Shown: positions 48,548 through 58,587, numbered from the stretch's first letter. The stretch: 64,000 nt of DNA from an uncultured Clostridia bacterium (GCA_946411635.1 CAMKES010000001.1:277696-341695); one strand, 5' to 3'. The notes: generated from the sequence alone by a model not told the origin. Numbers and translations: made by a program.

Positions 48548-49645
48548 TCATTGTTCCGGTGACGATTCCGAATCGAGTGCGGTCGGATCGTCTTCTCTGA
48601 GCTTGATATATTTTGCGGCGAGCCGGCTTCGGTCTTCCTTCATGGCGGCATAGTGTTTTCTTGTCGTATTGACGTCTTTATGTCCAAGAACGTCAGCAAC
48701 GAGATAAATATCTCCGCTTTCCTGATACAGCATCGTACCGTACGTGCTTCTCAGTTTATGCGGCGTGATTTTTTTCAGAGGCGTCGCAACGCTTGCATAT
48801 TTTTTGACAAGGTTTTCAACCGCGCGGGGCGTGATGCGTCTTCTTTGCATGGAAAGAAAAAAGGCGGATTCGTGACCGCTGACTGGAATGATTGTTTTGC
48901 GTTCTTCAAGGTATTCCGAAAGAGCGGAGGCTACCTCCGGACCGAAAGCAAGCGTCTCCTGGTTTCCGCCTTTTCTGGTTACGACAAACTGATTTTTGGA
49001 GAAGTCGATATCGTTCAGATCGATTCCGACAAGCTCCGAAATACGGATTCCGGTTCCGAGAAACAGGGAGAGGATCGCAACGTCGCGGAGCTTTGTCGAA
49101 TTGTGGAAGCGCCGCTGCGTTTTCGTCATGCCGCTGCCGCTTTCCGTTGCGTCCAGCAGATCGGCGACTTCATTGGCTTCCAGACGGATAATGGTCTTTT
49201 CGTGCAGCTTGGGCGTATCCACAAGCGCGGCGCAGTTGGTTTTGATGAGCGATCTCTTATACAGATATTTGAATAACGAACGGATTGCCGACAGCTTTCT
49301 TGCTTTTGCACGTTCACTGTTTTCGATGATTTTTTCCGATTCGGACGATTTGCTCCGGTACAGAGAAATATAATCCAGATACAGTTCGATATCGAGGGAG
49401 GAGAGACCGTCAACGTCGGCAAGCGTGAATTGATCGGAAGAACGTCCGGAGAATCGGTCGATCTGTCCGCTGCACAGGAACCGGAAAAAGCTTCTCAGAT
49501 CAACCGCATATCCGTACCGGGTAAGGATCGATGTGGTCGGTTCGATTGCACGGAAATACAGACTGCAGAAATCCGGCAGTTCCTTCAGCACGGAACGAAG
49601 CCGGTCGTTATAATTTTGCTTTTTTTGCAATTGGTATTCGCTCAT
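48548..49645 (-). CDS. tyrosine recombinase (XerC/XerD-like)
   Basis: LGTGIRISELVGI, TRKGG, PHKLRSTYGTMLY, VLGHKDVNTTRKHYAAM; start trimmed to ATG 49645 (MSEYQLQ) preceded by GGAG. Confidence 0.93.
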   Translation of the reverse strand: MSEYQLQKKQNYNDRLRSVLKELPDFCSLYFRAIEPTTSILTRYGYAVDLRSFFRFLCSGQIDRFSGRSSDQFTLADVDGLSSLDIELYLDYISLYRSKSSESEKIIENSERAKARKLSAIRSLFKYLYKRSLIKTNCAALVDTPKLHEKTIIRLEANEVADLLDATESGSGMTKTQRRFHNSTKLRDVAILSLFLGTGIRISELVGIDLNDIDFSKNQFVVTRKGGNQETLAFGPEVASALSEYLEERKTIIPVSGHESAFFLSMQRRRITPRAVENLVKKYASVATPLKKITPHKLRSTYGTMLYQESGDIYLVADVLGHKDVNTTRKHYAAMKEDRSRLAAKYIKLREDDPTALDSESSPEQ

Positions 49646-49699
49646 TTTGAACTCCGAAAACCGAATAGGGCATGTGTTCTTTGTTACTGAAATTTTAAC

Positions 49700-49737
49700 A
49701 CAACTATTCGTTAAAGACAAGTTTAACGAATAGTTGT
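49700..49737. repeat. perfect inverted repeat, 16-bp arms, 6-bp spacer
   Basis: ACAACTATTCGTTAAA GACAAG TTTAACGAATAGTTGT. Confidence 0.97.
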
Positions 49738-49766
49738 TACAGAAAATTCAAATATTTGAGGGGTTT

Positions 49767-50237
49767 TTATGCTTGCTCGGCGGTTTCGGGCTTTTCTTTG
49801 TTCTGTAACGATTTGATCGCTTCGCGTGCAAGTTTGTCGCACTGGTTGTTTTCAACGTTATCGGAATGACCTTTTACTTTATGAAACCGAACGATGTGCG
49901 TTACGCAAAGCGCATCAAGCTGTTCCCAAAGATCTCGGTTTTCCACTTCATGACGGTTTGCGGTTTTCCATCCGTTGCGCCGCCATTGGTCGAGCCAGCC
50001 TTTTTCAAATGCATTGCAAAGATACGCGCTGTCCGTGTACAGATTCACGCTGCAGCTTCGCTTGAGCATTCGGAGCGCTTCGATCGCTGCCGTCAGTTCC
50101 ATGCGGTTGTTGGTTGTTTCCGCAGCGCAGCCGTTTGCTTCTTTTCTGTGAGCGCCGGAGATCAGAACGCAGCCCCAGCCGCCCGGACCCGGATTCCTGG
50201 AACATGCGCCGTCTGTATATATGATTACCTGATCCAT
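49767..50237 (-). CDS. rnhA: ribonuclease HI
   Basis: IYTDGACSRNPGPGGWG, NNRMELTAAIEAL, NLYTDSAYLCNAF, VKGHSDNVENNQCDKLA. Confidence 0.97.
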   Translation of the reverse strand: MDQVIIYTDGACSRNPGPGGWGCVLISGAHRKEANGCAAETTNNRMELTAAIEALRMLKRSCSVNLYTDSAYLCNAFEKGWLDQWRRNGWKTANRHEVENRDLWEQLDALCVTHIVRFHKVKGHSDNVENNQCDKLAREAIKSLQNKEKPETAEQA

Positions 50238-50243
50238 TTCGAT

Positions 50244-51131
50244 TTATTCCTGCTGAAAAAATAATATATAATCTGTGATCGCCGATAATTGCAAACGCTT
50301 CAGTTCGTCCGATCTCACGTTTATCGTATCATGATTCTTTAAAAATGTCGAGATGGATTGCTGATAATTTTTCAACAAGTCCAGGATCGGACCGATAGAT
50401 TCCGAACCGATCTGCATCATGGCCGAAATCTTTTCGCCGCATTGTTCAAGCAGTTCGTTCAGCTGCTGTTTCAATTCCTTTTCGGAACAGGTCTGTTTAT
50501 CGAATGCGAGCGACAGATCGGTCAGCGTTTTCGGGACGGATGCAAGGAGCGGAATCGCATCGTTTACGATCCGTATCGCTTCGGGATCTCCCTCCAGCGA
50601 TATCCGAAGACCGGACCGGTCCGTTATATAGGGCGTTGCTTCAAATCCGTCTGCATTAACCTGCGACTGAACTTTGCGTACGCTCTCCTCATCGCCGTAT
50701 GCGGCTGCGAAAACGCGGTAAACGCTGCCGTCCTGAAAAACGGTTCCGCCTGCGCCGAACAGCGCTATCTCTTCCCCGTGTTTTATTGCGTCGGAACGAT
50801 CCGTATATACGCCCATCTGCAGGATATAAAACGGGATCGCATCGATCGTCAGCACGTTTTTGACCGGAACGGGTTTTGCCGTCGGCTCTGCGGTGGCGCT
50901 CTGAATCGATTCATCATGTGTCTGCAGCGCGGAAACGATTTTTTTATCTTCCGGATCCATTCCGAAGCAAGACATAACAGGACGGATCAGCGAATCGGAA
51001 AGGAACGTTCCGATCGGTGACAGAACGATGATGAGAGCGATCAGTCCGATTGAAAGCAGAACGACGATCGCGGTTGCAGCGGACGATTTTCCCTTTTTTC
51101 TGCGCGATGATGCGCGTACTCTGTATTCCAT
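50244..51131 (-). CDS. membrane-anchored SPOR-domain-like protein
   Basis: Start trimmed to MEYRVRAS; basic N terminus, one TM, FYILQMGVYTDRSDAIKHGEEI...YRVFAAAYGDEESV. Confidence 0.75.
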   Translation of the reverse strand: MEYRVRASSRRKKGKSSAATAIVVLLSIGLIALIIVLSPIGTFLSDSLIRPVMSCFGMDPEDKKIVSALQTHDESIQSATAEPTAKPVPVKNVLTIDAIPFYILQMGVYTDRSDAIKHGEEIALFGAGGTVFQDGSVYRVFAAAYGDEESVRKVQSQVNADGFEATPYITDRSGLRISLEGDPEAIRIVNDAIPLLASVPKTLTDLSLAFDKQTCSEKELKQQLNELLEQCGEKISAMMQIGSESIGPILDLLKNYQQSISTFLKNHDTINVRSDELKRLQLSAITDYILFFQQE

Positions 51132-51202
51132 ATAGAAACCTCCTTCGGTATCTGTTTCAAGATACGTCGGGAGGTTTGCGGACATGCATGTATTTGCTTG
51201 TA

Positions 51203-53026
51203 TCAGAGCATGTTTTTTGAATCGTCGGAAACGATAATATCGGGTACGGAAGAAAGCGGGATCGCGTTGCTGACGTACTTTTTCAGAGTAAACCGGAAGC
51301 AGGTCCACTCCCCTTCCTTGCTGTCGGCTTCCAGCTGTTCTTCAAGCTGATCCATGATTTTCTTCGCAATGGACAATCCGAGCCCCGTTCCGCCGTCTTT
51401 TCTGGAAGAATCGACTTTAAAGAAGCGTTCAAACAGCCTGGGAAGATTTTCTTTCGAGATCCCGATCCCGTCGTCCCAGACATCAACGACGACCTCGTGA
51501 CTCGTTTCCGAGGCGCGGAGCTTGATCGTATGTCTCGCATATCGAAGTGCGTTGTCGATCAGAATGACGAGCACCTGTTCGATGCGATCGCGGTCGCTCA
51601 GAACGGACGACAGACTTTCTTCCGTTTCGATCTCGATACGGATCCCGCGTTTTTTAGCCTCGGACTGAAAACTCTGCGAGACCTCTTCAAGCAGCTCATT
51701 CACGTCGAACATCGTCATTTCCATCGATTCCGTTCCGGACTGCAGACGCGAGAGCTGCAGCATATCGGTCACCAGTCTGGACAGGCGCTCCACCTCATGC
51801 AGCATGATCAGATAATACCGTTTCTGCGCTTCCGGATCCTTTACCATGCCGTCTGACAACGGTTCCAGAAGACCGCGAAGCGAGGTCAGCGGCGTTCTGA
51901 GCTCATGACTGATATTTGCGACATATTCATTGCGCATGCGCTCGAGTTTTTCGATCTCCGTTGCGTCTTTGAACAGACCGACGGCGCCGACGCAACCCTC
52001 TGAATCGGACAGAACGGGAACGATGGAGATCCAAAGCATGCGTTCGCCGGGCAGACTGTAATGGAACATCCTCGGCTCCTCGGAGTCGATCACGGCGTCG
52101 AACGCATCCCAGATCGATCGGTCCGGAACGAGATCCATCGGAGAATGGACGTCGACCGCACCGAACAGCTTCATCAAAGCAGGATTGTAATGTGTCAGTT
52201 CACCGCTCTTGTTGATGGCGGCAACGCCGTCGCTGAAACTGGACAGGATATAACCGAGCTGTCTTTTTTCACTCTCGAGCTGACGGATCGTTGCGGATAA
52301 CGTGCTGCTCATGTTGTTGAGCGTACGGGCAAACAGTCCGAGTTCACCCCGATACGTATCCTTCGCGCGGACGTCATAGTTTCCTTTGGAAAGCTGTCTT
52401 GCAACGTCTGTCATTTCGTTGATCGGATGCAGCATCTGATTGACGGCGAAAAACGCGGTAAGGATCAGAATCGGAAGCATCAGGAATGACAGGAACCAAA
52501 GCGTTTTGGACAGGCTCAGGAACGCGGAATTGATGTTGTTCATGTCCTTGATCAGGATCAGACAGCCTACAAGATTCTGCTCGCCCCAGTACAACGGTCT
52601 TCCTACGCAGATCGCATCCTGATTTCGTGAGATGCGGATGTCTTCTGATTTGATGACCTCGCCGGACATCATGCGATCGTACAATTCATACAAACGTTCC
52701 GTATCTTCCAGATCGGGCAGATTGGAATTGCTGACGAAGGTGTCGCCCGCCTCGTTCTGCACGTAAAGAATGTAAGAGATCTCATTGGAATACGAGATCG
52801 CATCGAGGTATTCGATAAACGATGTGCGGTTGAGACGTTTGTCATAGGGCTGTGAAAACAGCTTTTGCGCGCTGTCGGCAGCCTGATTGAGGGATCTGAG
52901 CTCCAGATTCGTATAGGTTTTCTTTCCGAAATAGGTGTAGGAAAGCAACAAAAGAAAAGTCCCGAGGATCAGCAGGACCATGCAGATCAAAAATGCTCTC
53001 CGAAAGACTTCTCCCTTGCGTTTCAT
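51203..53026 (-). CDS. sensor histidine kinase (PhoR/WalK-like, HAMP and PAS)
   Basis: Two TM segments, HAMP, H box YVANISHELRTPLTSLRGLLEPL, N and G boxes (DNALRYARHTIKL, VDVWDDGIGISKENL, GTGLGLSIAKKI). Confidence 0.95.
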   Translation of the reverse strand: MKRKGEVFRRAFLICMVLLILGTFLLLLSYTYFGKKTYTNLELRSLNQAADSAQKLFSQPYDKRLNRTSFIEYLDAISYSNEISYILYVQNEAGDTFVSNSNLPDLEDTERLYELYDRMMSGEVIKSEDIRISRNQDAICVGRPLYWGEQNLVGCLILIKDMNNINSAFLSLSKTLWFLSFLMLPILILTAFFAVNQMLHPINEMTDVARQLSKGNYDVRAKDTYRGELGLFARTLNNMSSTLSATIRQLESEKRQLGYILSSFSDGVAAINKSGELTHYNPALMKLFGAVDVHSPMDLVPDRSIWDAFDAVIDSEEPRMFHYSLPGERMLWISIVPVLSDSEGCVGAVGLFKDATEIEKLERMRNEYVANISHELRTPLTSLRGLLEPLSDGMVKDPEAQKRYYLIMLHEVERLSRLVTDMLQLSRLQSGTESMEMTMFDVNELLEEVSQSFQSEAKKRGIRIEIETEESLSSVLSDRDRIEQVLVILIDNALRYARHTIKLRASETSHEVVVDVWDDGIGISKENLPRLFERFFKVDSSRKDGGTGLGLSIAKKIMDQLEEQLEADSKEGEWTCFRFTLKKYVSNAIPLSSVPDIIVSDDSKNML

Positions 53027-53035
53027 ATCCGGTTG

Positions 53036-53725
53036 TTATGCGTTTTCCAATTCGAACTTATAGCCTACGCCGTAGATCGTTTTGATGCTCCAGCCGAGCC
53101 CGTCGGAATCGAGCTTCGCGCGAAGACGCTTGATGTGCGTATCGACCGTTCTCGTCTCTCCGGCGAAATCATATCCCCAGACACGGGACAGAAGCGTGTC
53201 ACGCGTAAACACCTGACCGGGATTGGATGCAAGCATGTACAGGATCTCGATCTCCTTGGGCGTGCAGATCACGTGTTCACCGCGAAGCGTGACGGAATAG
53301 CTGTTCAGATCGATCGTCAGTCCGTTGTACGAAACGACGTTCGGATCCTTTGTCTGTTCCTTGGCTTCGACACGGCGAAGGATCGCCTTGATGCGTGCAA
53401 CGACTTCACGCGGGCTGAACGGTTTTACGATATAATCGTCGGCGCCCAGTTCAAGACCGAGAATGCGATCGATCTCCTCTCCCTTTGCCGTAAGCATAAC
53501 GATCGGTACGGACGAGGTCTTCCGAACGTCTCTGCAGACCTCGATTCCGGATTTCTTCGGCATCATAATATCGAGAACGATCAGTGATACGGACGGATCA
53601 AGTTTGGCCATTCCTTCTTCTCCGTCGTATGCGTCGACGACTTCATATCCTTCCGCTTCAAGATAGATGCGAAGCGATTCATGAACGACGGGTTCGTCGT
53701 CGCAGATCAATACTTTAACCGCCAT
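53036..53725 (-). CDS. OmpR/PhoB family response regulator
   Basis: VKVLICDDEPVVHESL, LIVLDIMMPKKSG, GADDYIVKPFSPREV, C-terminal winged helix VDTHIKRLRAKL. Confidence 0.96.
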   Translation of the reverse strand: MAVKVLICDDEPVVHESLRIYLEAEGYEVVDAYDGEEGMAKLDPSVSLIVLDIMMPKKSGIEVCRDVRKTSSVPIVMLTAKGEEIDRILGLELGADDYIVKPFSPREVVARIKAILRRVEAKEQTKDPNVVSYNGLTIDLNSYSVTLRGEHVICTPKEIEILYMLASNPGQVFTRDTLLSRVWGYDFAGETRTVDTHIKRLRAKLDSDGLGWSIKTIYGVGYKFELENA

Positions 53726-53825
53726 GGTTTTCCCTCCGTTTGATATGGACATATTATAACACAGAATCAATTCCTATCAAGACACGTACCGAAAAGTCCT
53801 TGATGAGTTCACGATTCCTTCAAGA

Positions 53826-56498
53826 TTACGGCGTTTGAACAAGCTGATTGTACTCCTCCAGCAGCGCATCGTAAACTGCTTTATAGGCGTCGTACGTTGT
53901 GGCAGATCGCATGGCTTCGATTTGTTCGTTCAGACGGGCGGCGTCCTCCTCCGGGATTGAACCGCCTTCGATCAGCGCTTCGATCAGTCCGATCAGAACG
54001 TCGCCTTTTTTCTGCAGCGATTCGATCGAGGAATCCGTTGTGCAGACAGGAAATTCGGAAACGAACTGCGAAATGCTCTTCTCGGTTCTGACCCAGGTGT
54101 CGCCGAACAGCGTATTCAGCACGTTGTCCTCGAGATTGTAAAACTGATTGCCCGGCCGAAGCAGAACGAACGTTCTTTGCTCAATGTCGTCGGGAGAACA
54201 GTTCTCGCTCGCGATCGCTCCGGATTTTCTGCAGATCGGAAGCGTTACGTGCATATCGCACGGTTCGGTCGGCACGTTGGCGTAGCTGAACCAATCCGTT
54301 ACAGGCGAGTATTGGCTGAACATGCTTTGATAGTGCACGCATGAATCGGATGCGAGTTTTCCGGAGATCGGACAAACCGTTCTCTGAACAAGGCCGAGTG
54401 ATGAGACGGTTTCGTTGATGATGGGCTTGCTTTCTTCGCCCTCCATCAGCTTCGTCATAAATCTTTGCCAAAGCGGCGCTGCATATTTTGCGCCGGAAGT
54501 GCCTTTTTCGAGCTTGTTGGACGGATAGTCGTGTCCGACCCAAACGACGGCGGTGTATTTGCAGGTTATGCCGGCAAAGAATACGCTTGCATAGTCGGAA
54601 TTCGTTCCGGTCTTCCCCGCCACCTCAAATCCGGGGATCTTGGCCATAGTACCCGTTCCGTTCTGAACGGCGTCCTTCAAAAGATCCACGAGCAGATATG
54701 CGGTAGAAGCGTCGTTGAAGACTTTTGTTTCGCCGCCGCGCAGAACGTCCGCGTTCAGAATGACGTTTCCGTCGCTGTCCTCCACTCTCGTAAACGAAAG
54801 AGGCTCGATATAGTATCCGTTGTTCGCGATCGCGGCATATGCGGCGCACATCTGCAGCGGAGTGATACCGCTCGTGCCGAGTGCAAGGCCGGGACCGTCT
54901 TTGTTCAGCTGCGACTCGGGAATGCCGAGACGTTTCATGTATTCAACGGAGGTATCGATTCCGACGTATTTTGAAAACAGCAAACGTGCAGCGACAACGT
55001 TCAGGGATTTGGTGAGACCGGTCCTGAGCGTAACGGGACCGCGGTTTTTCTTGGTCAGGCCGCCTTCCGGATAGCCTTTTTCTCCGCCCCATCCGTCGAT
55101 TTTTCCTTCGGCGTTTGCAATGATCGTCGCGGGAGACGCACCGTTGTCGAGTGCGGCGCCGTAGATGCTGAGCGGTTTGATGCAGGAACCGACTTCGACA
55201 TAACTCTGCGTCGCTCGATTCAGTCCCTTACGAATGATCGGCTCGGTTCTTCCGCCGATTATGGCACGGATCTCGCCGGTGTGATGATCGATCACAACGG
55301 CGGCGACCTGCGGTTCGATCGTTTCGATCGTGATCGTGTCGGAAATCGCCTCTGTGATCGTATTCTGACTCATGTCCGCAAGGTTCGGATAGCCGTCCCA
55401 GTTTGTTACTTCGTTCTGAACGGTTTCCTGCACGTACGGATCGATTGTCGTGTAAATATGATATCCGCCCGTCCGGAGCTTGTTTTCGTACGCTTGCCTG
55501 TTTTGCTGGGTGTAGGGTACGCCGTCCTTTTCGAGCCAATGGCGGATCACGTCGTCGATACAGTATTCAACGAAATACGCATAGTCGTACATCTTTGAAT
55601 TCGCAGACACTTCGTTGATCGTGAGTTCCTCGTTCAGCGCTGCAAGATACTGTTCCCGCGTGATCTTATCGTTTTCATACATGCGGGACAGGACCGTGTT
55701 TGTACGTGCGACGGTGTATTTTTCATACGCATCCGGATCGCGTCCGTACGTTTCCCAATAGTAATTCAGACGGGGATTGTAACGGTACGGGTTCTGTGTG
55801 AGACCGGCGATCAGAGCGCATTCGCGAATGGTCAGTTCGTTCAGTTCCTTTCCGAAATAATCCTTTGCCGCTGTTTTGACGCCGTAGTTGGAACCGCCGA
55901 GATAGATATCGTTCAGATATGCTTCGAGGATATCGTCTTTCTCCATGACGCGTTCGCATTGCAGCGCAAGGAACGCTTCCTGGATTTTCCGTTTATAGGT
56001 TCGCTCGCTGCCCAGGATCTTGTTCTTGATCAGCTGCTGCGTGATCGTGCTGCCGCCGGAAGAATTGCTGTTTCCGAGGATCTCCAGCGCTGCGGAAAAC
56101 AGTCTTTTGAAGTCGACTCCGCTGTGCTTATAGAAACGGACGTCCTCGACGGAAATAAACGCGTTGCGAAGCATCTCGGGGATCTCTTCCAGATCGACCC
56201 AATCGCGGTATTCGATGGCAGAAAGAGACATGAGTTCATTTCCGTTCACGTCGTATAAATGCGAAGTGCGGTCGCTTTTCGTCAGCTGTGCGGTATCAAA
56301 AACAGGCGTTGTATCGATGTATGCCTTGAAAACGCCGTAAACAAGCCCCGCACCCGCCATGGCGACGATCAGTACGGCAACGAGCAGAAGCTTCAGCGTC
56401 AGAAACAGCACGTCCAAAACAAAAGGCTTCTGCCCTTTGTTTCGTGTGAACAGCGACTCTTTGCCGATATGAACTTGTTTGGTTTTCTTCGTTTCCAT
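53826..56498 (-). CDS. class A penicillin-binding protein (PBP1A family)
   Basis: Transglycosylase EDVRFYKHSGVDFKRL, GGSTITQQLIKN; transpeptidase EVGSCIKPLSIYGAAL, SLNVVAARL, VAGKTGTNSDYA. Confidence 0.96.
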   Translation of the reverse strand: METKKTKQVHIGKESLFTRNKGQKPFVLDVLFLTLKLLLVAVLIVAMAGAGLVYGVFKAYIDTTPVFDTAQLTKSDRTSHLYDVNGNELMSLSAIEYRDWVDLEEIPEMLRNAFISVEDVRFYKHSGVDFKRLFSAALEILGNSNSSGGSTITQQLIKNKILGSERTYKRKIQEAFLALQCERVMEKDDILEAYLNDIYLGGSNYGVKTAAKDYFGKELNELTIRECALIAGLTQNPYRYNPRLNYYWETYGRDPDAYEKYTVARTNTVLSRMYENDKITREQYLAALNEELTINEVSANSKMYDYAYFVEYCIDDVIRHWLEKDGVPYTQQNRQAYENKLRTGGYHIYTTIDPYVQETVQNEVTNWDGYPNLADMSQNTITEAISDTITIETIEPQVAAVVIDHHTGEIRAIIGGRTEPIIRKGLNRATQSYVEVGSCIKPLSIYGAALDNGASPATIIANAEGKIDGWGGEKGYPEGGLTKKNRGPVTLRTGLTKSLNVVAARLLFSKYVGIDTSVEYMKRLGIPESQLNKDGPGLALGTSGITPLQMCAAYAAIANNGYYIEPLSFTRVEDSDGNVILNADVLRGGETKVFNDASTAYLLVDLLKDAVQNGTGTMAKIPGFEVAGKTGTNSDYASVFFAGITCKYTAVVWVGHDYPSNKLEKGTSGAKYAAPLWQRFMTKLMEGEESKPIINETVSSLGLVQRTVCPISGKLASDSCVHYQSMFSQYSPVTDWFSYANVPTEPCDMHVTLPICRKSGAIASENCSPDDIEQRTFVLLRPGNQFYNLEDNVLNTLFGDTWVRTEKSISQFVSEFPVCTTDSSIESLQKKGDVLIGLIEALIEGGSIPEEDAARLNEQIEAMRSATTYDAYKAVYDALLEEYNQLVQTP

Positions 56499-56581
56499 GC
56501 GCACAGTATACCATAAAAACACGATCATGGTACAGCTTTTTTGAATTGTTCAAAAAATAAACGAGTTCCTGCAAAAAATAC

Positions 56582-56610
56582 TTGCCTTTTCGGAAGCCTT
56601 GTCGTATAAT
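56582..56610 (+). promoter_or_regulatory. promoter of tRNA-Ala
   Basis: TTGCCT, 17-nt spacer, TATAAT. Confidence 0.75.
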
Positions 56611-56621
56611 ACAATCTGCTC

Positions 56622-56698
56622 GGGGCTTTAGCGAAGTTGGCTATCGCGCTACACTGGCAGTGTAGAGATCAGGGGTTCGAATCCCCTAAGCTCCACCA
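56622..56698 (+). tRNA. tRNA-Ala (anticodon GGC), CCA encoded
   Basis: GGGGCTT/AAGCTCC acceptor, loop CTGGCAG. Confidence 0.93.
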
Positions 56699-56701
56699 AA
56701 T

Positions 56702-56730
56702 GCAGCATTCTTCGGAATGCTGCTTTTTTT
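56702..56730 (+). terminator. intrinsic terminator after tRNA-Ala
   Basis: GCAGCATTC TTCG GAATGCTGC TTTTTTT. Confidence 0.92.
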
Positions 56731-57232
56731 ACAGCCCGATTACAGCATTGTTCTCATATTCGAGGTACCGGAATCGTACAGGCCCCTCCTCCATGATCTC
56801 GCCGACGTGCGTCAGCGTCCAGTTCGGAAGCAGATTCAGGTTGGGAAAGAACCTGTCGGCCGGCGAATCGGAATCGTTCTGTGTGACAAGCGCCTTGCTG
56901 CAGTACGGAAGCAAAAGACGGTAGATCTGTTCTCCGCCGCAGACAAATACGGAATCGGGGTCTTTTCCGGCAATTGCGGATGTGAGTTCCGACAGATTAT
57001 GACAGACGGTCGATCCGTTCGCATCGAAGGAACGGTCGTGCGTCAGAACGATGTTCGTACGGTTCGGAAGCGGCGATGAATTCGGGAATGATTCGAGCGT
57101 TTTACGCCCGCAGATGATCGTATTGTTCGTCGTAAGCGCTTTGAATCGGCGCATATCCGCATGGATATGCACGAGGAGCGCTTTTTCTTTTCCGATCCCC
57201 CACTGCGGGGACACGTTGACAATGATCTGCAT
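56729..57232 (-). CDS. folA: dihydrofolate reductase
   Basis: IVNVSPQWGIGKEKALLVHIHADMRRFKALTTNNTIICGRKTLESFP. Confidence 0.94.
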   Translation of the reverse strand: MQIIVNVSPQWGIGKEKALLVHIHADMRRFKALTTNNTIICGRKTLESFPNSSPLPNRTNIVLTHDRSFDANGSTVCHNLSELTSAIAGKDPDSVFVCGGEQIYRLLLPYCSKALVTQNDSDSPADRFFPNLNLLPNWTLTHVGEIMEEGPVRFRYLEYENNAVIGL

Positions 57233-57233
57233 G

Positions 57234-58064
57234 TTAAACGGCTACCGGTATTTTGTCGGTAAAAGGATGATACTGATAGTTTTCCATCGAGAAACTCTTC
57301 GTCGTAAATCCGTAAAAGTCCTTTACGGCGGGATCCACGCGGAAACGGGGCGCATCGTAGGGCTCGAGAGAGATCATTTTCTCAACCATTTCCACATGGC
57401 GGTCGTAAATGTGGCAATCGGCGATCACGTGAACAAGCTCGCCCGGTTCCAGACCGCTCACCTGAGCAAACATATGAAGCAGGACGGCATACTGAACGAC
57501 GTTCCAGTTGTTTGCCGTAAGCATATCCTGTGAACGCTGATTGAGGATCGCGTTGAGGCGATTGCCCGTAACGTTAAACGTCATGCTGTACGCGCAGGGG
57601 TACAAATGCATTTCGCTGAGATCGCCGAAGTTATACATGCTTGTAAGAATCCTTCGGCTCGCCGGATCGTTTTTCAGCAGATACAAAACGCGGTCGACCT
57701 GATCGAACTCCCCTTCCGGATACTTGTGCTTCTGTGCAAGCTGATAGCCGTACGCTTTCCCGATCGAGCCCGACGCATCGGCCCAGCTGTCCCAGATGTG
57801 GCTGTTCAAGTCGCCGACGTTGTTGGATTTTTTCTGCCAGATCCACAGCAACTCGTCGACGCATGATTTCCAGTACGTGCGGCGAAGCGTCATGATCGGG
57901 AACTCTTTCGCAAGATCATATCGGTTTACGACGCCGAACAGTTTGATCGTGTGCGCAGGCGTACCGTCTTCCCAACGCGGTCGTACGTTGAAATCGGTGT
58001 CCCATGTGCCTTCGGAAAGGATTTTTTTACAGGTCTCGATATATACCCGGTCTGCGTAACTCAT
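57234..58064 (-). CDS. thyA: thymidylate synthase
   Basis: TWWKSCVDELLWIW-like region, LYPCAYSMTFNVTGNRLNAILNQRSQDMLTANNWNVVQYAVLLHMFAQVSGLEPGELVHVIADCHIYDRHV. Confidence 0.95.
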   Translation of the reverse strand: MSYADRVYIETCKKILSEGTWDTDFNVRPRWEDGTPAHTIKLFGVVNRYDLAKEFPIMTLRRTYWKSCVDELLWIWQKKSNNVGDLNSHIWDSWADASGSIGKAYGYQLAQKHKYPEGEFDQVDRVLYLLKNDPASRRILTSMYNFGDLSEMHLYPCAYSMTFNVTGNRLNAILNQRSQDMLTANNWNVVQYAVLLHMFAQVSGLEPGELVHVIADCHIYDRHVEMVEKMISLEPYDAPRFRVDPAVKDFYGFTTKSFSMENYQYHPFTDKIPVAV

Positions 58065-58122
58065 ATTGAAAACCTCCGCTCGGTATGTATTATACCATAA
58101 ACGGAGGGCAATTCAAGAATAA

Positions 58123-58587
58123 TCAGGTTTTTTTGAGAAATACGTTCGAACACTTGCTGCAGGTTACGCGGATCTTTCCTTTCCCGCGCGGCGCGCGAAG
58201 TTTCTGGCCGCATTTCGGGCATCGGAAATACTTATGTGTTTTCCGGTCTCTCCATTTCTGCTTCCTGGATGCAATGCTGCGGGAAATGCGCTGTTTCCGG
58301 TACAGGAACCTCGTGTTTTCCGCCTGTCGTTTGGAAACGTTTCGAGAGAATACGCGCCAGATCCAATGAATAAGAAGCAGGATCCCGAATCCATAGAAAA
58401 CGTAGTTCAGGATACGGAAAACCGTCGATGCGGTTTCAAGACCGCGTCCGCGCAGCAGTGCAGACACGAACGTGAAGACCAGCGCCGCGATCAGCGCGAT
58501 GAATCCGACCTTGTTTTCAAATCTGGCCAGTTCGTCCACGCCGTTGCGTCCCTGCATAAAACGATAAAGCTTTTCACGAAATCTCAT
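58123..58587 (-). CDS. membrane protein with C-terminal zinc ribbon
   Basis: Start trimmed to MRFREKLYRF; two TM segments; FRCPKCGQKLRAPRGKGKIRVTCSKCSNVF. Confidence 0.8.
   Translation of the reverse strand: MRFREKLYRFMQGRNGVDELARFENKVGFIALIAALVFTFVSALLRGRGLETASTVFRILNYVFYGFGILLLIHWIWRVFSRNVSKRQAENTRFLYRKQRISRSIASRKQKWRDRKTHKYFRCPKCGQKLRAPRGKGKIRVTCSKCSNVFLKKT

Noticed and set aside
48548-49720. Recombinase as evidence for a prophage or integrative element
   Set aside because: Flanking genes are lexA and rnhA with no phage, conjugation, toxin or direct-repeat att signature seen in the window.
58073-58107. CCTCCG ... CGGAGG inverted repeat at thyA that could hide the Shine-Dalgarno
   Set aside because: On the minus strand a TTGAAT-N16-TATAAT promoter lies between the two arms, so the upstream arm is not in the transcript. 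An RNA switch is therefore unlikely.
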